37,131 bases of DNA from a virus, in IMG/VR virus record IMGVR_UViG_3300047319_000670, positions 1-37,131 of that record; one strand, written 5' to 3'. This document shows, piece after piece, positions 22,532 through 29,094 of the stretch; position 1 is the stretch's first letter, and the number at the start of each line of letters is the position of its first letter. The notes beneath the pieces are model-generated. The model saw nothing but the letters and a program-made list of their open reading frames with translations. It made no database searches and was not told where the DNA came from. Both the position numbers and the translations under genes were made by a program.

Positions 22532-22559
22532 ATTGTACGGGAGACTTGCGCAAAGTCAA
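22532..22559 (-). promoter_or_regulatory. Leftward leaderless promoter of recombinase operon
   Basis: On the minus strand TTGACT (22554-22559), a 16-bp spacer, and TACAAT (22532-22537) form a near-consensus vegetative promoter. The ATG follows after only six bases, so the transcript should begin at or next to the start codon. The layout equals that of the mini-LexA promoter. Confidence 0.8.
22543..22557. promoter_or_regulatory. Candidate operator between divergent promoters
   Basis: GACTT (22543-22547) and AAGTC (22553-22557) form an inverted repeat around GCGCA. It overlaps the -35 elements of both divergent promoters, so a dimeric repressor bound here would control both. The ribbon-helix-helix protein next door is the obvious candidate. 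Confidence 0.55.
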
Positions 22560-22574
22560 GTAGTTGTGTATTGT
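22546..22574 (+). promoter_or_regulatory. Rightward leaderless promoter of early operon
   Basis: TTGCGC (22546-22551), a 17-bp spacer and TATTGT (22569-22574) lie seven bases before ATG 22582, again implying a leaderless mRNA. The -35 is weaker than that of the leftward promoter. Confidence 0.65.
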
Positions 22575-22581
22575 GGTTCGC

Positions 22582-22662
22582 ATGAGTGACGAGTCGACGA
22601 TGCCGCCGCCGGTTGCTCCCGCCGCCGCTGCCCTGTCTTCCCACGAGAAGCCAAGCGAATGA
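22582..22662 (+). CDS. 26-residue leaderless leader ORF
   Basis: The first ORF of the rightward operon encodes 26 residues, MSDESTMPPPVAPAAAALSS and a short end, rich in Pro and Ala. Its ATG stands at the expected transcription start and its TGA overlaps the ATG of the next gene. It may serve mainly to load ribosomes on a leaderless mRNA and couple translation to the next gene. Confidence 0.5.
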   Translation: MSDESTMPPPVAPAAAALSSHEKPSE

Positions 22663-22988
22663 GGCAGTCCATCCAGCCGACGTACGACCACCGCGAGACG
22701 GGCGACCGCTTCACCGTCGAGACGCGGATCAACGGGCGCAGGCTGAACGAGATCACGACCCGCGACCCGTTCGTTCATCACCGCGTCGTGATCGGGTGGC
22801 GCGACCTGCTCAGCTTCGCGCTCCGAGGTCGGGAAGTGACGGTGATCGTCGGCGGCGACAGGACCATCGTGGACGACGTGATGGAACTCGACGCCGACTG
22901 CCTCACGTTCGGCAGCACGCGGCGGGAGGAATGGAACGCAGAGATCAACCGCTCCCTCGCCTCGCTGTCTGAGCGGGAGGCGGAATGA
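22659..22988 (+). CDS. Small early protein, unknown
   Basis: A 109-residue protein whose ATG overlaps the stop of the leader ORF. It is a mixed alpha/beta protein (RFTVETRINGRRLNEITT, REVTVIVGGDRTIVDDV) with a C-terminal end SLSEREAE that is shared with the next two gene products because of a repeated junction sequence. No family recognised. Confidence 0.72.
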   Translation: MRQSIQPTYDHRETGDRFTVETRINGRRLNEITTRDPFVHHRVVIGWRDLLSFALRGREVTVIVGGDRTIVDDVMELDADCLTFGSTRREEWNAEINRSLASLSEREAE

Positions 22989-22991
22989 GCG
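22965..22991 (+). repeat. Gene-junction repeat, copy 1
   Basis: A stop/start junction sequence from CTGTCTGAGC through GGGAGGCGGAATGA to GCG, matched exactly at 23491-23517 and nearly (20 bases) at 23267-23286; a diverged copy lies at 23682. Each copy supplies the last codons (LSEREAE) of one gene, the Shine-Dalgarno GGGAGG and the start of the next gene. Confidence 0.88.
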
Positions 22992-23293
22992 GCATCGACC
23001 TGATCCGCAAGGAGCGCCAGCGGCAACGAAGCCGGGGCAAGTGGGGCGAGGCGTACTCGCTCTCGCATGACGACGAGCACGATAAGGGCGAGATCGCCCG
23101 AGCGGCTTCGGTCTACGCGATGCCGCCCGAGTTCCGTGAGCGCAACCAGGACACGGTGGCGATTCTCACCCCGCCCCACTGGTACCTGAAGCTCAACGGG
23201 GAGCGCGTCCGCGAACTAGTGAAGGCCGGGGCGCTGATCGCGGCTGAGATCGACCGTCTCGAACGGCTGTCTGAGCGGGAGGCGGAAGAGTGA
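22985..23293 (+). CDS. Phage protein of the ERQRQ/HDDEH type, unknown function
   Basis: A 102-residue protein starting in the previous stop. GIDLIRKERQRQRSRGKWGEAYSLSHDDEHDKGEIARAASVYA, then a Trp region and RVRELVKAGALIAAEIDRLER, is a pattern widespread in phages. The acidic D-D-E-H cluster followed by a helix recalls MazG-like folds, but catalytic function is not established. It ends with the shared LSEREAEE tail. Confidence 0.75.
   Translation: MSGIDLIRKERQRQRSRGKWGEAYSLSHDDEHDKGEIARAASVYAMPPEFRERNQDTVAILTPPHWYLKLNGERVRELVKAGALIAAEIDRLERLSEREAEE
23267..23286 (+). repeat. Gene-junction repeat, copy 2
   Basis: Same junction sequence as at 22965, identical for 20 bases, followed by three extra bases so that the next gene starts with GTG instead of ATG. 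Confidence 0.85.
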
Positions 23294-23514
23294 GCGACCC
23301 AGTGAAGGACGTGCAGCGGCAACTAGCTCTGCTGAGCGACGACGAACTCACTCACGCGCTCGCGGACACCGCCATCGCTATCGGGATGCGCTGCGACATC
23401 TCGCCTCACGAGGTCTACCGGGCCGCGCTCGCAAACATGGGCTGGCCTGAGTCCGAGTGGCCGAAGGTTCGCGAGAACGTGGCGGGCTGGCTGTCTGAGC
23501 GGGAGGCGGAATGA
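23290..23514 (+). CDS. Small helical early protein, unknown
   Basis: A 74-residue protein with GTG start overlapping the previous stop. Helices around VQRQLALLSDDELTHALADTAIAIG and EVYRAALANMGWPESEWPKVRENVAGW; the end is again LSEREAE. No family recognised. It may be a mini regulator, but nothing in it proves that. Confidence 0.68.
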   Translation: MSDPVKDVQRQLALLSDDELTHALADTAIAIGMRCDISPHEVYRAALANMGWPESEWPKVRENVAGWLSEREAE

Positions 23515-23517
23515 GCG
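23491..23517 (+). repeat. Gene-junction repeat, copy 3
   Basis: Exact 27-base copy of 22965-22991 at the junction of the genes ending at 23514 and starting at 23511. Confidence 0.88.
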
Positions 23518-23711
23518 CGGGCGTAGTGTTCTTTGACACGGCGAGCAACTTCCACCCGTACGAGTGCGACGGGCCGGGGAAGTGCGTTCACTGCGACCGC
23601 CGCGTCGTCGTTTACACCGCCGACGAAGGCACGTCGAGCTTCGAGCATGACCCCGTTACGTGCGCTCTTTGCGATGACGGGCTGTCTGTGCGGAGCGCCG
23701 AAAAGCCATGA
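23511..23711 (+). CDS. Small zinc-finger-like protein
   Basis: A 66-residue protein with two CxxC pairs, CVHC (about residue 25) and CALC (about residue 51), spaced as in a single treble-clef or ribbon zinc finger, plus His residues. Its ATG overlaps the previous stop, and its C-terminus LSVRSAEKP is a diverged form of the shared junction tail. No specific family. Confidence 0.7.
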   Translation: MSAGVVFFDTASNFHPYECDGPGKCVHCDRRVVVYTADEGTSSFEHDPVTCALCDDGLSVRSAEKP

Positions 23712-23848
23712 GGGAGCCGTGGTCGTTTCGCCGCTTCCTTTGCCGCGTGTTCGGGCATCGGCCGCTGCTGCCTCGCGCTGGCGCTCCGATGACGTTCTGC
23801 AAACGCTGCGGACTAGGTATTCCCTCTCGGCGGGGTGGGCGGGCATGA
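23708..23848 (+). CDS. 46-residue CxxC protein
   Basis: An ATG overlapping the previous stop opens a 46-residue ORF (MREPWSFRRFLCRVFGHRP, then MTFCKRCGLGIPSRRGG). FCKRCG is a zinc-ribbon half and FLCRVFGH gives another Cys and His. Small proteins of this layout (basic start, CxxCG) are common in phage early regions. Its stop overlaps the ATG of the next gene. Confidence 0.62.
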   Translation: MREPWSFRRFLCRVFGHRPLLPRAGAPMTFCKRCGLGIPSRRGGRA

Positions 23849-23860
23849 ACGCGGCCAGCA
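23830..23860 (+). repeat. 31-bp start-associated repeat, copy 1
   Basis: Identical to 24450-24480. It covers the end of one gene, a GGGTGGGCGGG purine-rich stretch, and the start codon plus first codons (MNAAS) of the next gene. Confidence 0.88.
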
Positions 23861-24468
23861 CCGTCGCGGCGCTTTACGTTGACGAGGCCGGCGTTTACAG
23901 TGGCTTGGAGGGCGTGGAGGTTTGGGGAGGGTCGCGGGACGCACGCCTTTACAGCGGCCCGTACCCGGTGGTTGCTCATCCTCCGTGCAACAAGTGGTCG
24001 CCCCTCGCGTGGATCAACCAGGGCCGGCTGCCCGGCTACGTCGTCGGAGACGACGGCGGATGCTTCCAGGCGGCGCTAGAGGCTGTCGAGTTCTTCGGAG
24101 GCGTGCTAGAGCATCCGGCTCAGACGATCGCGTGGCGGCGCCACGACTTGCCGCGACCGGATCGCGGCCATTGGTGCGGTACGTTCAGGGGAGGATGGGT
24201 AACCGAGGTCGACCAGGGAACCTATGGACACCGCGCACGGAAGCGCACTTGGCTGTATTACGTGGGGCCGGAGCCTCCCGATCTCGACTGGACACCGGCT
24301 GTATCCGACGTGATCGTGTCGGGGTTCCTGCACCGCAAAGGAACCGATGAGTCTCGTCGCGTCAGACCGGCCGAAGCGTCACGCACACCGGAGGCGTTTC
24401 GGGATGTGCTGCTGCAGATGGCCCGCAGCGCCGCTGTTTCGTTGTCTGTGCGGGGTGGGCGGGCATGA
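23845..24468 (+). CDS. Phage HPPC-motif protein, DNA methyltransferase-like
   Basis: A 207-residue protein of a type widespread in phages: ALYVDEAGVYSGLEGVEVWGGSRDARLYSGPYPVVAHPPCNKWS, GDDGGCFQAALEAVEFFGGVLEHPA, and VDQGTYGHRARKRTWLYYVG. The HPPCNKWS segment recalls the PPC-x-x-S catalytic motif of cytosine-5 methyltransferases, and the glycine-rich segments could form the cofactor domain, but the protein is far smaller than such enzymes. It may modify DNA or be a derived form. ATG 23845 is chosen for its overlap with the previous stop and for the shared 31-bp start repeat; an ORF opening 300 bases earlier would overlap two genes. Confidence 0.75.
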   Translation: MNAASTVAALYVDEAGVYSGLEGVEVWGGSRDARLYSGPYPVVAHPPCNKWSPLAWINQGRLPGYVVGDDGGCFQAALEAVEFFGGVLEHPAQTIAWRRHDLPRPDRGHWCGTFRGGWVTEVDQGTYGHRARKRTWLYYVGPEPPDLDWTPAVSDVIVSGFLHRKGTDESRRVRPAEASRTPEAFRDVLLQMARSAAVSLSVRGGRA

Positions 24469-24480
24469 ACGCGGCCAGCA
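24450..24480 (+). repeat. 31-bp start-associated repeat, copy 2
   Basis: Second exact copy of 23830-23860, at the start of the MT-A70 methylase gene; both proteins therefore begin MNAAS. Confidence 0.88.
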
Positions 24481-25061
24481 GATACCGAACGATTGTCGCT
24501 GATCCGCCGTGGGAAGTTCAGCGGACAATGGGCGCTGGTGGGAGGCGCGCCCGATCGACCACCGTCCCGTACAACTTTATGTCGCTTTCGGCGATCATGG
24601 CTCTCCCAGTCGCCGACTTCGCTGAGGACGAGGCCCATCTGTATCTGTGGTCGACTCGCCGTAACTTCCGCGAGGGGATCGCCGTCGCTGTCGCCCGGTC
24701 GTGGGGATTCGAGCCTTGCGGTGAACTGATTTGGGGGCTACGGAACGGCGGGATGGGCGGAGTTCTCGGGAACGGTCACGAGGTGATCCTGCTCGGCTCG
24801 CGGGGCGGGCTTACCTGGCCGAAGAACGAGCTTCCCGCCAGCGTGATCTTCTGGAAGCAACCGTACGGCCGAGGCAAGATCCACAGCGCCAAGCCGGACG
24901 GGCTTCTTGACCTCGCAGAGAGGCTAAGCCCAGCGCCACGCCTAGAACTGTTTGCTCGTCGCTCGCGGTTGGGCTGGGATACGTGGGGAGATGAAGCGCT
25001 GGAGCACGTCTCCCTGGCCGCTGTCTCGTTGTCTGCTGCCGCACCCGGGGAACCCGCATGA
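24465..25061 (+). CDS. MT-A70 family adenine-N6 DNA methyltransferase
   Basis: A 198-residue methyltransferase with the catalytic DPPW (residues 13-16 in IVADPPWEVQ), the start of the MT-A70 pattern, followed by AHLYLWSTRRNFREGIAVAVARSWGFEPCGELIWG, EVILLGSRGG and KPDGLLDLAERLSPAPRLELFARRSRLGWDTWGDE, all in family order. It transfers a methyl group from S-adenosylmethionine to adenine N6 in DNA, probably to protect the phage genome from host restriction. It starts in the previous stop at 24465 with MNAAS. Confidence 0.92.
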   Translation: MNAASRYRTIVADPPWEVQRTMGAGGRRARSTTVPYNFMSLSAIMALPVADFAEDEAHLYLWSTRRNFREGIAVAVARSWGFEPCGELIWGLRNGGMGGVLGNGHEVILLGSRGGLTWPKNELPASVIFWKQPYGRGKIHSAKPDGLLDLAERLSPAPRLELFARRSRLGWDTWGDEALEHVSLAAVSLSAAAPGEPA

Positions 25062-25396
25062 GCCACACCAGCGACGCCCGCCGAGTCATCGCCAGCGCCG
25101 GGGCACGCAAAATGGGCGACTACATCCCTCCCGCCCCGGACCCGAAGGCGAGCATCAACACGGTCACGAAGCAGCTGCACCGCGGCTTCCAGGCCGCCGA
25201 CGTCCGCGCTGAGGTAGCGGCTGCTGTCCGCCATGAGACGATCGGGATCGGCCCCTACACCGCCCGCTGTTTGGTCGGAGGCTGCGGCTGGTACGCAACG
25301 GAGGACTCCACGATGCACCTAACGGTGCTCGCGGAACTGCACCGGAAGTTGATGCACCATTGGGTTGCTGTGGGCCGCTGCCACAGCCTCGCATGA
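25058..25396 (+). CDS. Zinc-finger-like protein before sugar genes, unknown
   Basis: A 112-residue protein coupled at both ends by 4-base overlaps. Its C-terminal half has CLVGGCGWYATEDSTMHLTVLAELHRKLMHHW, a C-x4-C with downstream His residues like a C2H2-type finger used in phage proteins. The N-terminal half is polar. No specific function is known. It separates the DNA methylase from the sugar pathway in the same operon. Confidence 0.7.
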   Translation: MSHTSDARRVIASAGARKMGDYIPPAPDPKASINTVTKQLHRGFQAADVRAEVAAAVRHETIGIGPYTARCLVGGCGWYATEDSTMHLTVLAELHRKLMHHWVAVGRCHSLA

Positions 25397-26349
25397 CAAG
25401 TTTCCTGATCACCGGCGGCACGGGGAGCATGGGCCAGCAGCTCGTCCGCCAACTCCTCGAGAACACCGCTACCGAGCGGGTTTGTGTGTTTAGCCGTGAT
25501 GAGTGGAAGCAGGACGCGATGCGCAACGCAGGATTCACCGATCCCAGGCTGCGGTTTTTCATCGGTGACGTCCGCGACAGGGACAGGCTCCGACGCGCCA
25601 TGCACGGCGTCGACAACGTCATCCACACCGCCGCACTCAAACAGGTCCCAGCATGCGAGTACAACCCGCTGGAGGCCGTCAAGACGAACGTCGACGGCAC
25701 CGCGAATGTCATCGACGCAGCCCTCGACGCCGACGTCGCCAAGGTTTTGATGTTGAGCTCCGACAAAGCCTGCGACCCGGTGAACCTGTACGGCGCGACA
25801 AAGCTCGTGGCGGAGAAGCTGATCGTCGACGCGAACGCCTACGCCGGCACACGGTTCGCTTGCACCCGCTACGGCAACGTCATCTCGAGCCGCGGGTCGG
25901 TGCTGCCGCTGTTCCAGGCGCAGCACGCTGCCGGATCCTCACTGACGGTAACCGACCGGTACATGACACGGTTCGTGCTCACGTTGGAGCAGGGCGCAAG
26001 GTTCGTGTTGGAGAGCCTCGAGCGGATGCAGGGAGGCGAGATCTTCGTGCCGAAGATCCCGGCTGTGAGCGTCAGCACGATCGCGGAGGCAGTGACATGG
26101 CCCGAAAACGCGAGGGTGATCCTGATGGGCGCCCGCCCCGGAGAAAAACCCCACGAAACCCTGGTGTCTGAGCATGAGGCTTCCCGCACCACGGACGAGG
26201 ATGATTGCTATGTGATTCGGCCTGTCCCCGCTGTCCCAGGTGTCCCCGACGGGTTCTCCTTCCGTTCGGCTGGCGGTTCACCATCGCGCGGTGCACCGGA
26301 GCGCCTAGACGTGGATGGGTTTCGGTTGCTGGCAGGGATGGCCGCATGA
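25393..26349 (+). CDS. pseB: PseB-like UDP-GlcNAc 4,6-dehydratase (5-inverting)
   Basis: A 318-residue SDR enzyme closely matching PseB: NAD(P)-binding GGTGSMG (8-14), FSRDEWKQDAM, FIGDVRDRDRLRRAM, VIHTAALKQVPACEYNP, LSSDKACDPVNLYGATKLVAEKL (with Y-x3-K) and TRYGNVISSRGSVLPLF, then RMQGGEIFVPKIP. It makes UDP-2-acetamido-2,6-dideoxy-L-arabino-hexos-4-ulose from UDP-GlcNAc, the first step of pseudaminic acid synthesis. Length is usual apart from a Pro/Arg-rich C-terminal addition of about 45 residues. ATG 25393 overlaps the upstream stop. The next gene overlaps its stop and encodes the step-2 aminotransferase. Confidence 0.93.
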   Translation: MTSFLITGGTGSMGQQLVRQLLENTATERVCVFSRDEWKQDAMRNAGFTDPRLRFFIGDVRDRDRLRRAMHGVDNVIHTAALKQVPACEYNPLEAVKTNVDGTANVIDAALDADVAKVLMLSSDKACDPVNLYGATKLVAEKLIVDANAYAGTRFACTRYGNVISSRGSVLPLFQAQHAAGSSLTVTDRYMTRFVLTLEQGARFVLESLERMQGGEIFVPKIPAVSVSTIAEAVTWPENARVILMGARPGEKPHETLVSEHEASRTTDEDDCYVIRPVPAVPGVPDGFSFRSAGGSPSRGAPERLDVDGFRLLAGMAA

Positions 26350-27065
26350 GCCGAGATCCGCGCCGCGCCTACCGTGTCGTTGACGCTTTCGAGGCGGAGC
26401 TGTGCGACTACACCGGAGCCCCCTATGCGGTCGCGACGAACTCGTGCACGGCGAGCCTTCTGCTCGCCCTCACATGGGAGAGGCTGAAGAACGGCCACGA
26501 AGCAGTGGAACTCCCCACACGGACATACATCGGGGTTCTTCAATCGGCACTCAACGCCGGCTACAGCATCGAATGGAACCCGGAGCCTTGGGATCATCTA
26601 TACGAACTGCTTCCAACGAACGTTTTCGACTCGGCCCGCAGCATCGCGCACGGCATGTGGAACCGCGGAGACTGGTCAGGAACATTCGTCTGCCTGAGCT
26701 TCCATGTCGAGAAGCAGCTGCGAACTGGTGGCGGAGCGATCATCACAGATAACGCCGGTGCCGCGGACTGGTTCCGGGCGGCACGCATGGACGGACGCCC
26801 TCCCGGCTCACCGATCGAGCAGTCGGTGTTCCCCGGCTGGCATTTCCCGATGGACCCGACGTTCGCCGCCGCGGGTCTGAACGTCCTGTCGCGGTGGAAC
26901 GACAAAGGCTACTCACCCGAGCCGTTGGAACCGACTGTCTACCCGGATCTGTCGCTGCTGGACTTCTCGAACAGCCAGAACGTCGCGTCCTCGAACCCCT
27001 CCGGCGCGGTCCCGGACGCGATGAGCGAAAGCTCGCTGGAAACCCTGAAGGCGTGGCTGCCGTAA
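26346..27065 (+). CDS. pseC: PseC-like short DegT/StrS aminotransferase
   Basis: A 239-residue protein with a DegT/DnrJ/EryC1/StrS pattern: FEAELCDYTGAPYAVATNSCTASLLLAL at the PLP phosphate site, VELPTRTYIGVLQSALNAGYSI, a DSARS segment in the place of the usual DAAHS, and LSFHVEKQLRTGGGAIIT, where the Lys should bind PLP. It is far shorter than the usual 370-400 residues, having lost most of the C-terminal domain. Following PseB with a 4-base overlap it is expected to aminate C4 of the keto sugar. Whether the short form is active is unknown. Its last 127 bases overlap the opposite-strand methylase gene. Confidence 0.82.
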   Translation: MSRDPRRAYRVVDAFEAELCDYTGAPYAVATNSCTASLLLALTWERLKNGHEAVELPTRTYIGVLQSALNAGYSIEWNPEPWDHLYELLPTNVFDSARSIAHGMWNRGDWSGTFVCLSFHVEKQLRTGGGAIITDNAGAADWFRAARMDGRPPGSPIEQSVFPGWHFPMDPTFAAAGLNVLSRWNDKGYSPEPLEPTVYPDLSLLDFSNSQNVASSNPSGAVPDAMSESSLETLKAWLP

Positions 27066-27541
27066 TCCCGCCGCCACAGCATCCCCGGCCGTCCCCGGTA
27101 TTCGACCTCGACGTCGTCGGTGTCGGCGTATTCGATCAGCAGCACCAGCCGCGACGAAACCCGGGTGAGCTCGGACAGCGCCTCGTCCAAATCGTCGGGG
27201 GGGACGTGGATGAGTACGCCGCAGCAGAACACCAACTCGAACTGGCTGGCGCCCCACGGGATGTCACAAACGTCGCCTTCTTCGACGTCCAACCCTTCGC
27301 GTTCCGCGATGAGGCGTGCGTACCCGCCGGGCTCGACACCGCACAACCTGGCCTCGGGGAACAGCGCGGCCAACGCTTTGAGGTTGTGGCCGCGGTTACA
27401 GCCGACCTCGAGCACCGACGCGGGCGCCCTACCGTCAAGCATGGCGGCGAAGCCTTCGACGCGGGTTTCCCACTGGACGGGGTTGCGGTCGGTGTACTCG
27501 ACGCCGAACTGGCCCTGCCACTGCTCCAACGGTGTCCCCAT
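26939..27541 (-). CDS. Pseudaminic-acid-associated SAM methylase (minus strand)
   Basis: A 200-residue class I methyltransferase that matches the pattern of the pseudaminic acid biosynthesis-associated methylase family: EQWQGQFGVEYTDRN at the start, SAM site VLEVGCNRGHNLKALAALFP, GVLIHVPPDDLDEALSELTRVSSRLVLLIEYAD, VEYRGRPGMLWRRDYG and a closing ATFWLFEKS. It is the only minus-strand gene between 22.6 and 37 kb. Its ATG (27541-27539) shares two base pairs with the ATG of the next plus gene, and its 3' end overlaps the aminotransferase gene. It probably methylates the nonulosonic sugar or its precursor. Its promoter must lie inside the plus-strand gene; no strong one is visible. Confidence 0.85.
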   Translation of the reverse strand: MGTPLEQWQGQFGVEYTDRNPVQWETRVEGFAAMLDGRAPASVLEVGCNRGHNLKALAALFPEARLCGVEPGGYARLIAEREGLDVEEGDVCDIPWGASQFELVFCCGVLIHVPPDDLDEALSELTRVSSRLVLLIEYADTDDVEVEYRGRPGMLWRRDYGSHAFRVSSELSLIASGTAPEGFEDATFWLFEKSSSDRSG

Positions 27542-28217
27542 GCCCGCTGACACTACACCCCAGTCCCGATGGGACGCCTTGTATGAGCAGGAGCGGTTCC
27601 GCACTTTCTACCCGTCCGAGCATGTCGTGCGCTTCCTGGCCGGATTGGAGCCGAGAACCTATATGGGCGCCGCCATAGATATCGGATCCGGCGCCGGCAG
27701 ACACTCCTGCCTCCTCGCAGATTTCTATTACATGGTCACCTCATGCGACGCGAGTTCCCAAGCCATCCTCGAAACACGGAAGGCCACCTCCAAATGGTTC
27801 TTTGCCCATTGGCCGTCAAAATCTGTGACATCCGGCCCTGGCCCAAACCGATTCACAGATTTCCACGCTCCGATGACCGCTCTTCCCGTCGCTGATGAAT
27901 CGTTCGATGTCGCTCTCTCCTACGGCGTCTTCTACTACGGCAGCCGCGACGACGGCGACAAGGCCGTCGAGGAAATGCACCGCGTATTGCGCCCGGGCGG
28001 CAAAGGGTTCGTGAACGTGCGCACCGATCGCGACTGGCGAAACCATTACAGCCGCTCCGGCCACCCCGAGGAAGGAATGCCGATGCATTTCCTCGCAGAG
28101 GACGACATCCCGATCGTCTACGGCTCCTTCACCCACATCACGTGGGAGCTAACCGAAACCACTACCCATCAGTGCACCGCCCTGAACAGCGACTGGCTTA
28201 TCACCGTGACGAAATGA
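27540..28217 (+). CDS. SAM-dependent methyltransferase, class I
   Basis: A 225-residue enzyme: RWDALYEQERFRTFYPSEHVVRFLAG start, SAM-binding AIDIGSGAGRHSCLLADFYYMVTSCDAS, LPVADESFDVALSYGVFYYGS, and EEMHRVLRPGGKGFVNVRTD, the methyltransferase 11/25 pattern. It likely methylates a sugar, as its neighbours make one. ATG 27540 lies in the CATG shared with the divergent methylase; an upstream in-frame ORF covers the antisense of that gene and is rejected. The 25 bases after it carry the GAGAGGA ribosome site of the synthase gene. Confidence 0.85.
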   Translation: MPADTTPQSRWDALYEQERFRTFYPSEHVVRFLAGLEPRTYMGAAIDIGSGAGRHSCLLADFYYMVTSCDASSQAILETRKATSKWFFAHWPSKSVTSGPGPNRFTDFHAPMTALPVADESFDVALSYGVFYYGSRDDGDKAVEEMHRVLRPGGKGFVNVRTDRDWRNHYSRSGHPEEGMPMHFLAEDDIPIVYGSFTHITWELTETTTHQCTALNSDWLITVTK

Positions 28218-28242
28218 GGCGACTGGCTGAGAGGATCGCGAT

Positions 28243-29094
28243 ATGAGTTATGGGCCTAATCTGATTCCGAGCATGGCTCCCCCGGAGCCGCGCAGAACCG
28301 TTCATATCGGTGACCGCGAGATCGGCCCGGGTTATCCGGTGTATGTGATCGCGGAGATCGGGTCGAACCATGACGGTGACTTGAACTTGGCGTGCGACCT
28401 GATCGAAACAGCCGCCGCCGCGGGAGCTGACTGCGCGAAGTTCCAGTTTTACCGCGCCGACGAGCTCTACCCCGGGAAGGTTACACCGGGGGCGATCCCG
28501 GACGACTGGCTTCCCGTGCTGAAACGTGTTTGCGAGGGTTCACATGTCGATTTCCTGTGCAGCGTCTTCAGTGGTAAGACGCTCGCGGCGTATCTCGAGG
28601 TTGAGCCTTCGGCGGTGAAGATCGCTTCGCCAGAGGCAACGGATCACGGTTTGTTGGCGTCTGCGAGGCTTTCCGGGCTGCCGGTCATCTGCGCGACCGG
28701 GGCTTGCACTCAGGAGGACGTCGACGCGGTGAGGTATGTGCTTGGCCGCTGCCCGCACATCCTGTTGCATTGCGTGAGCGCGTACCCGGCCGAACCTGAC
28801 GAAATGAACCTCTCAGCGATCCGCGAGATGACCCGACGATATGGCGTCCCGGTCGGGCTGTCCGATCACACCACGGATCAGATCATCGTTCCCGCTCTTG
28901 CTGTCGCCGCGGGCGCGTGTGTCATCGAGAAGCATCTGACCCACGCCGGTCCCTCATCGAGTCCTGACCATGATTTCTCGCTTCGCCCAGTGCCGTTCGC
29001 TCGGATGGTCAAGGACATTCGGTATGCGGAGGCTGTTATGGGTGACGGCGTGAAGCGCGTAATGCCGTCCGAGGACCCGCATGATCGTCGTTGA
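28243..29094 (+). CDS. pseI: PseI/NeuB-like nonulosonic acid synthase
   Basis: A 283-residue NeuB-domain protein: VYVIAEIGSNHDGDLNLACDLIETAAAAGADCAKFQFY, AVKIASPEATDHGLLA, HCVSAYPAEPDEMNLSAI, VGLSDHTTD and VIEKHLTHAG are the conserved blocks around the metal and phosphoenolpyruvate sites. It condenses phosphoenolpyruvate with a 6-carbon amino sugar to give a 9-carbon nonulosonic acid. The C-terminal antifreeze-like SAF domain (about 60 residues) is missing. Position with PseB/C/F/H-like genes favours pseudaminic acid over sialic or legionaminic acid. Confidence 0.92.
   Translation: MSYGPNLIPSMAPPEPRRTVHIGDREIGPGYPVYVIAEIGSNHDGDLNLACDLIETAAAAGADCAKFQFYRADELYPGKVTPGAIPDDWLPVLKRVCEGSHVDFLCSVFSGKTLAAYLEVEPSAVKIASPEATDHGLLASARLSGLPVICATGACTQEDVDAVRYVLGRCPHILLHCVSAYPAEPDEMNLSAIREMTRRYGVPVGLSDHTTDQIIVPALAVAAGACVIEKHLTHAGPSSSPDHDFSLRPVPFARMVKDIRYAEAVMGDGVKRVMPSEDPHDRR

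Noticed and set aside
23533-23844. Upstream extension of the PPC-motif protein
   Set aside because: It would overlap two coupled small genes; family similarity begins after ATG 23845, which overlaps the preceding stop and has the start-associated repeat.
26894-27550. Plus-strand ORF of 218 codons between aminotransferase and methyltransferase
   Set aside because: It is antisense to the methylase at 26939-27541, which has strong family motifs; this ORF has none.
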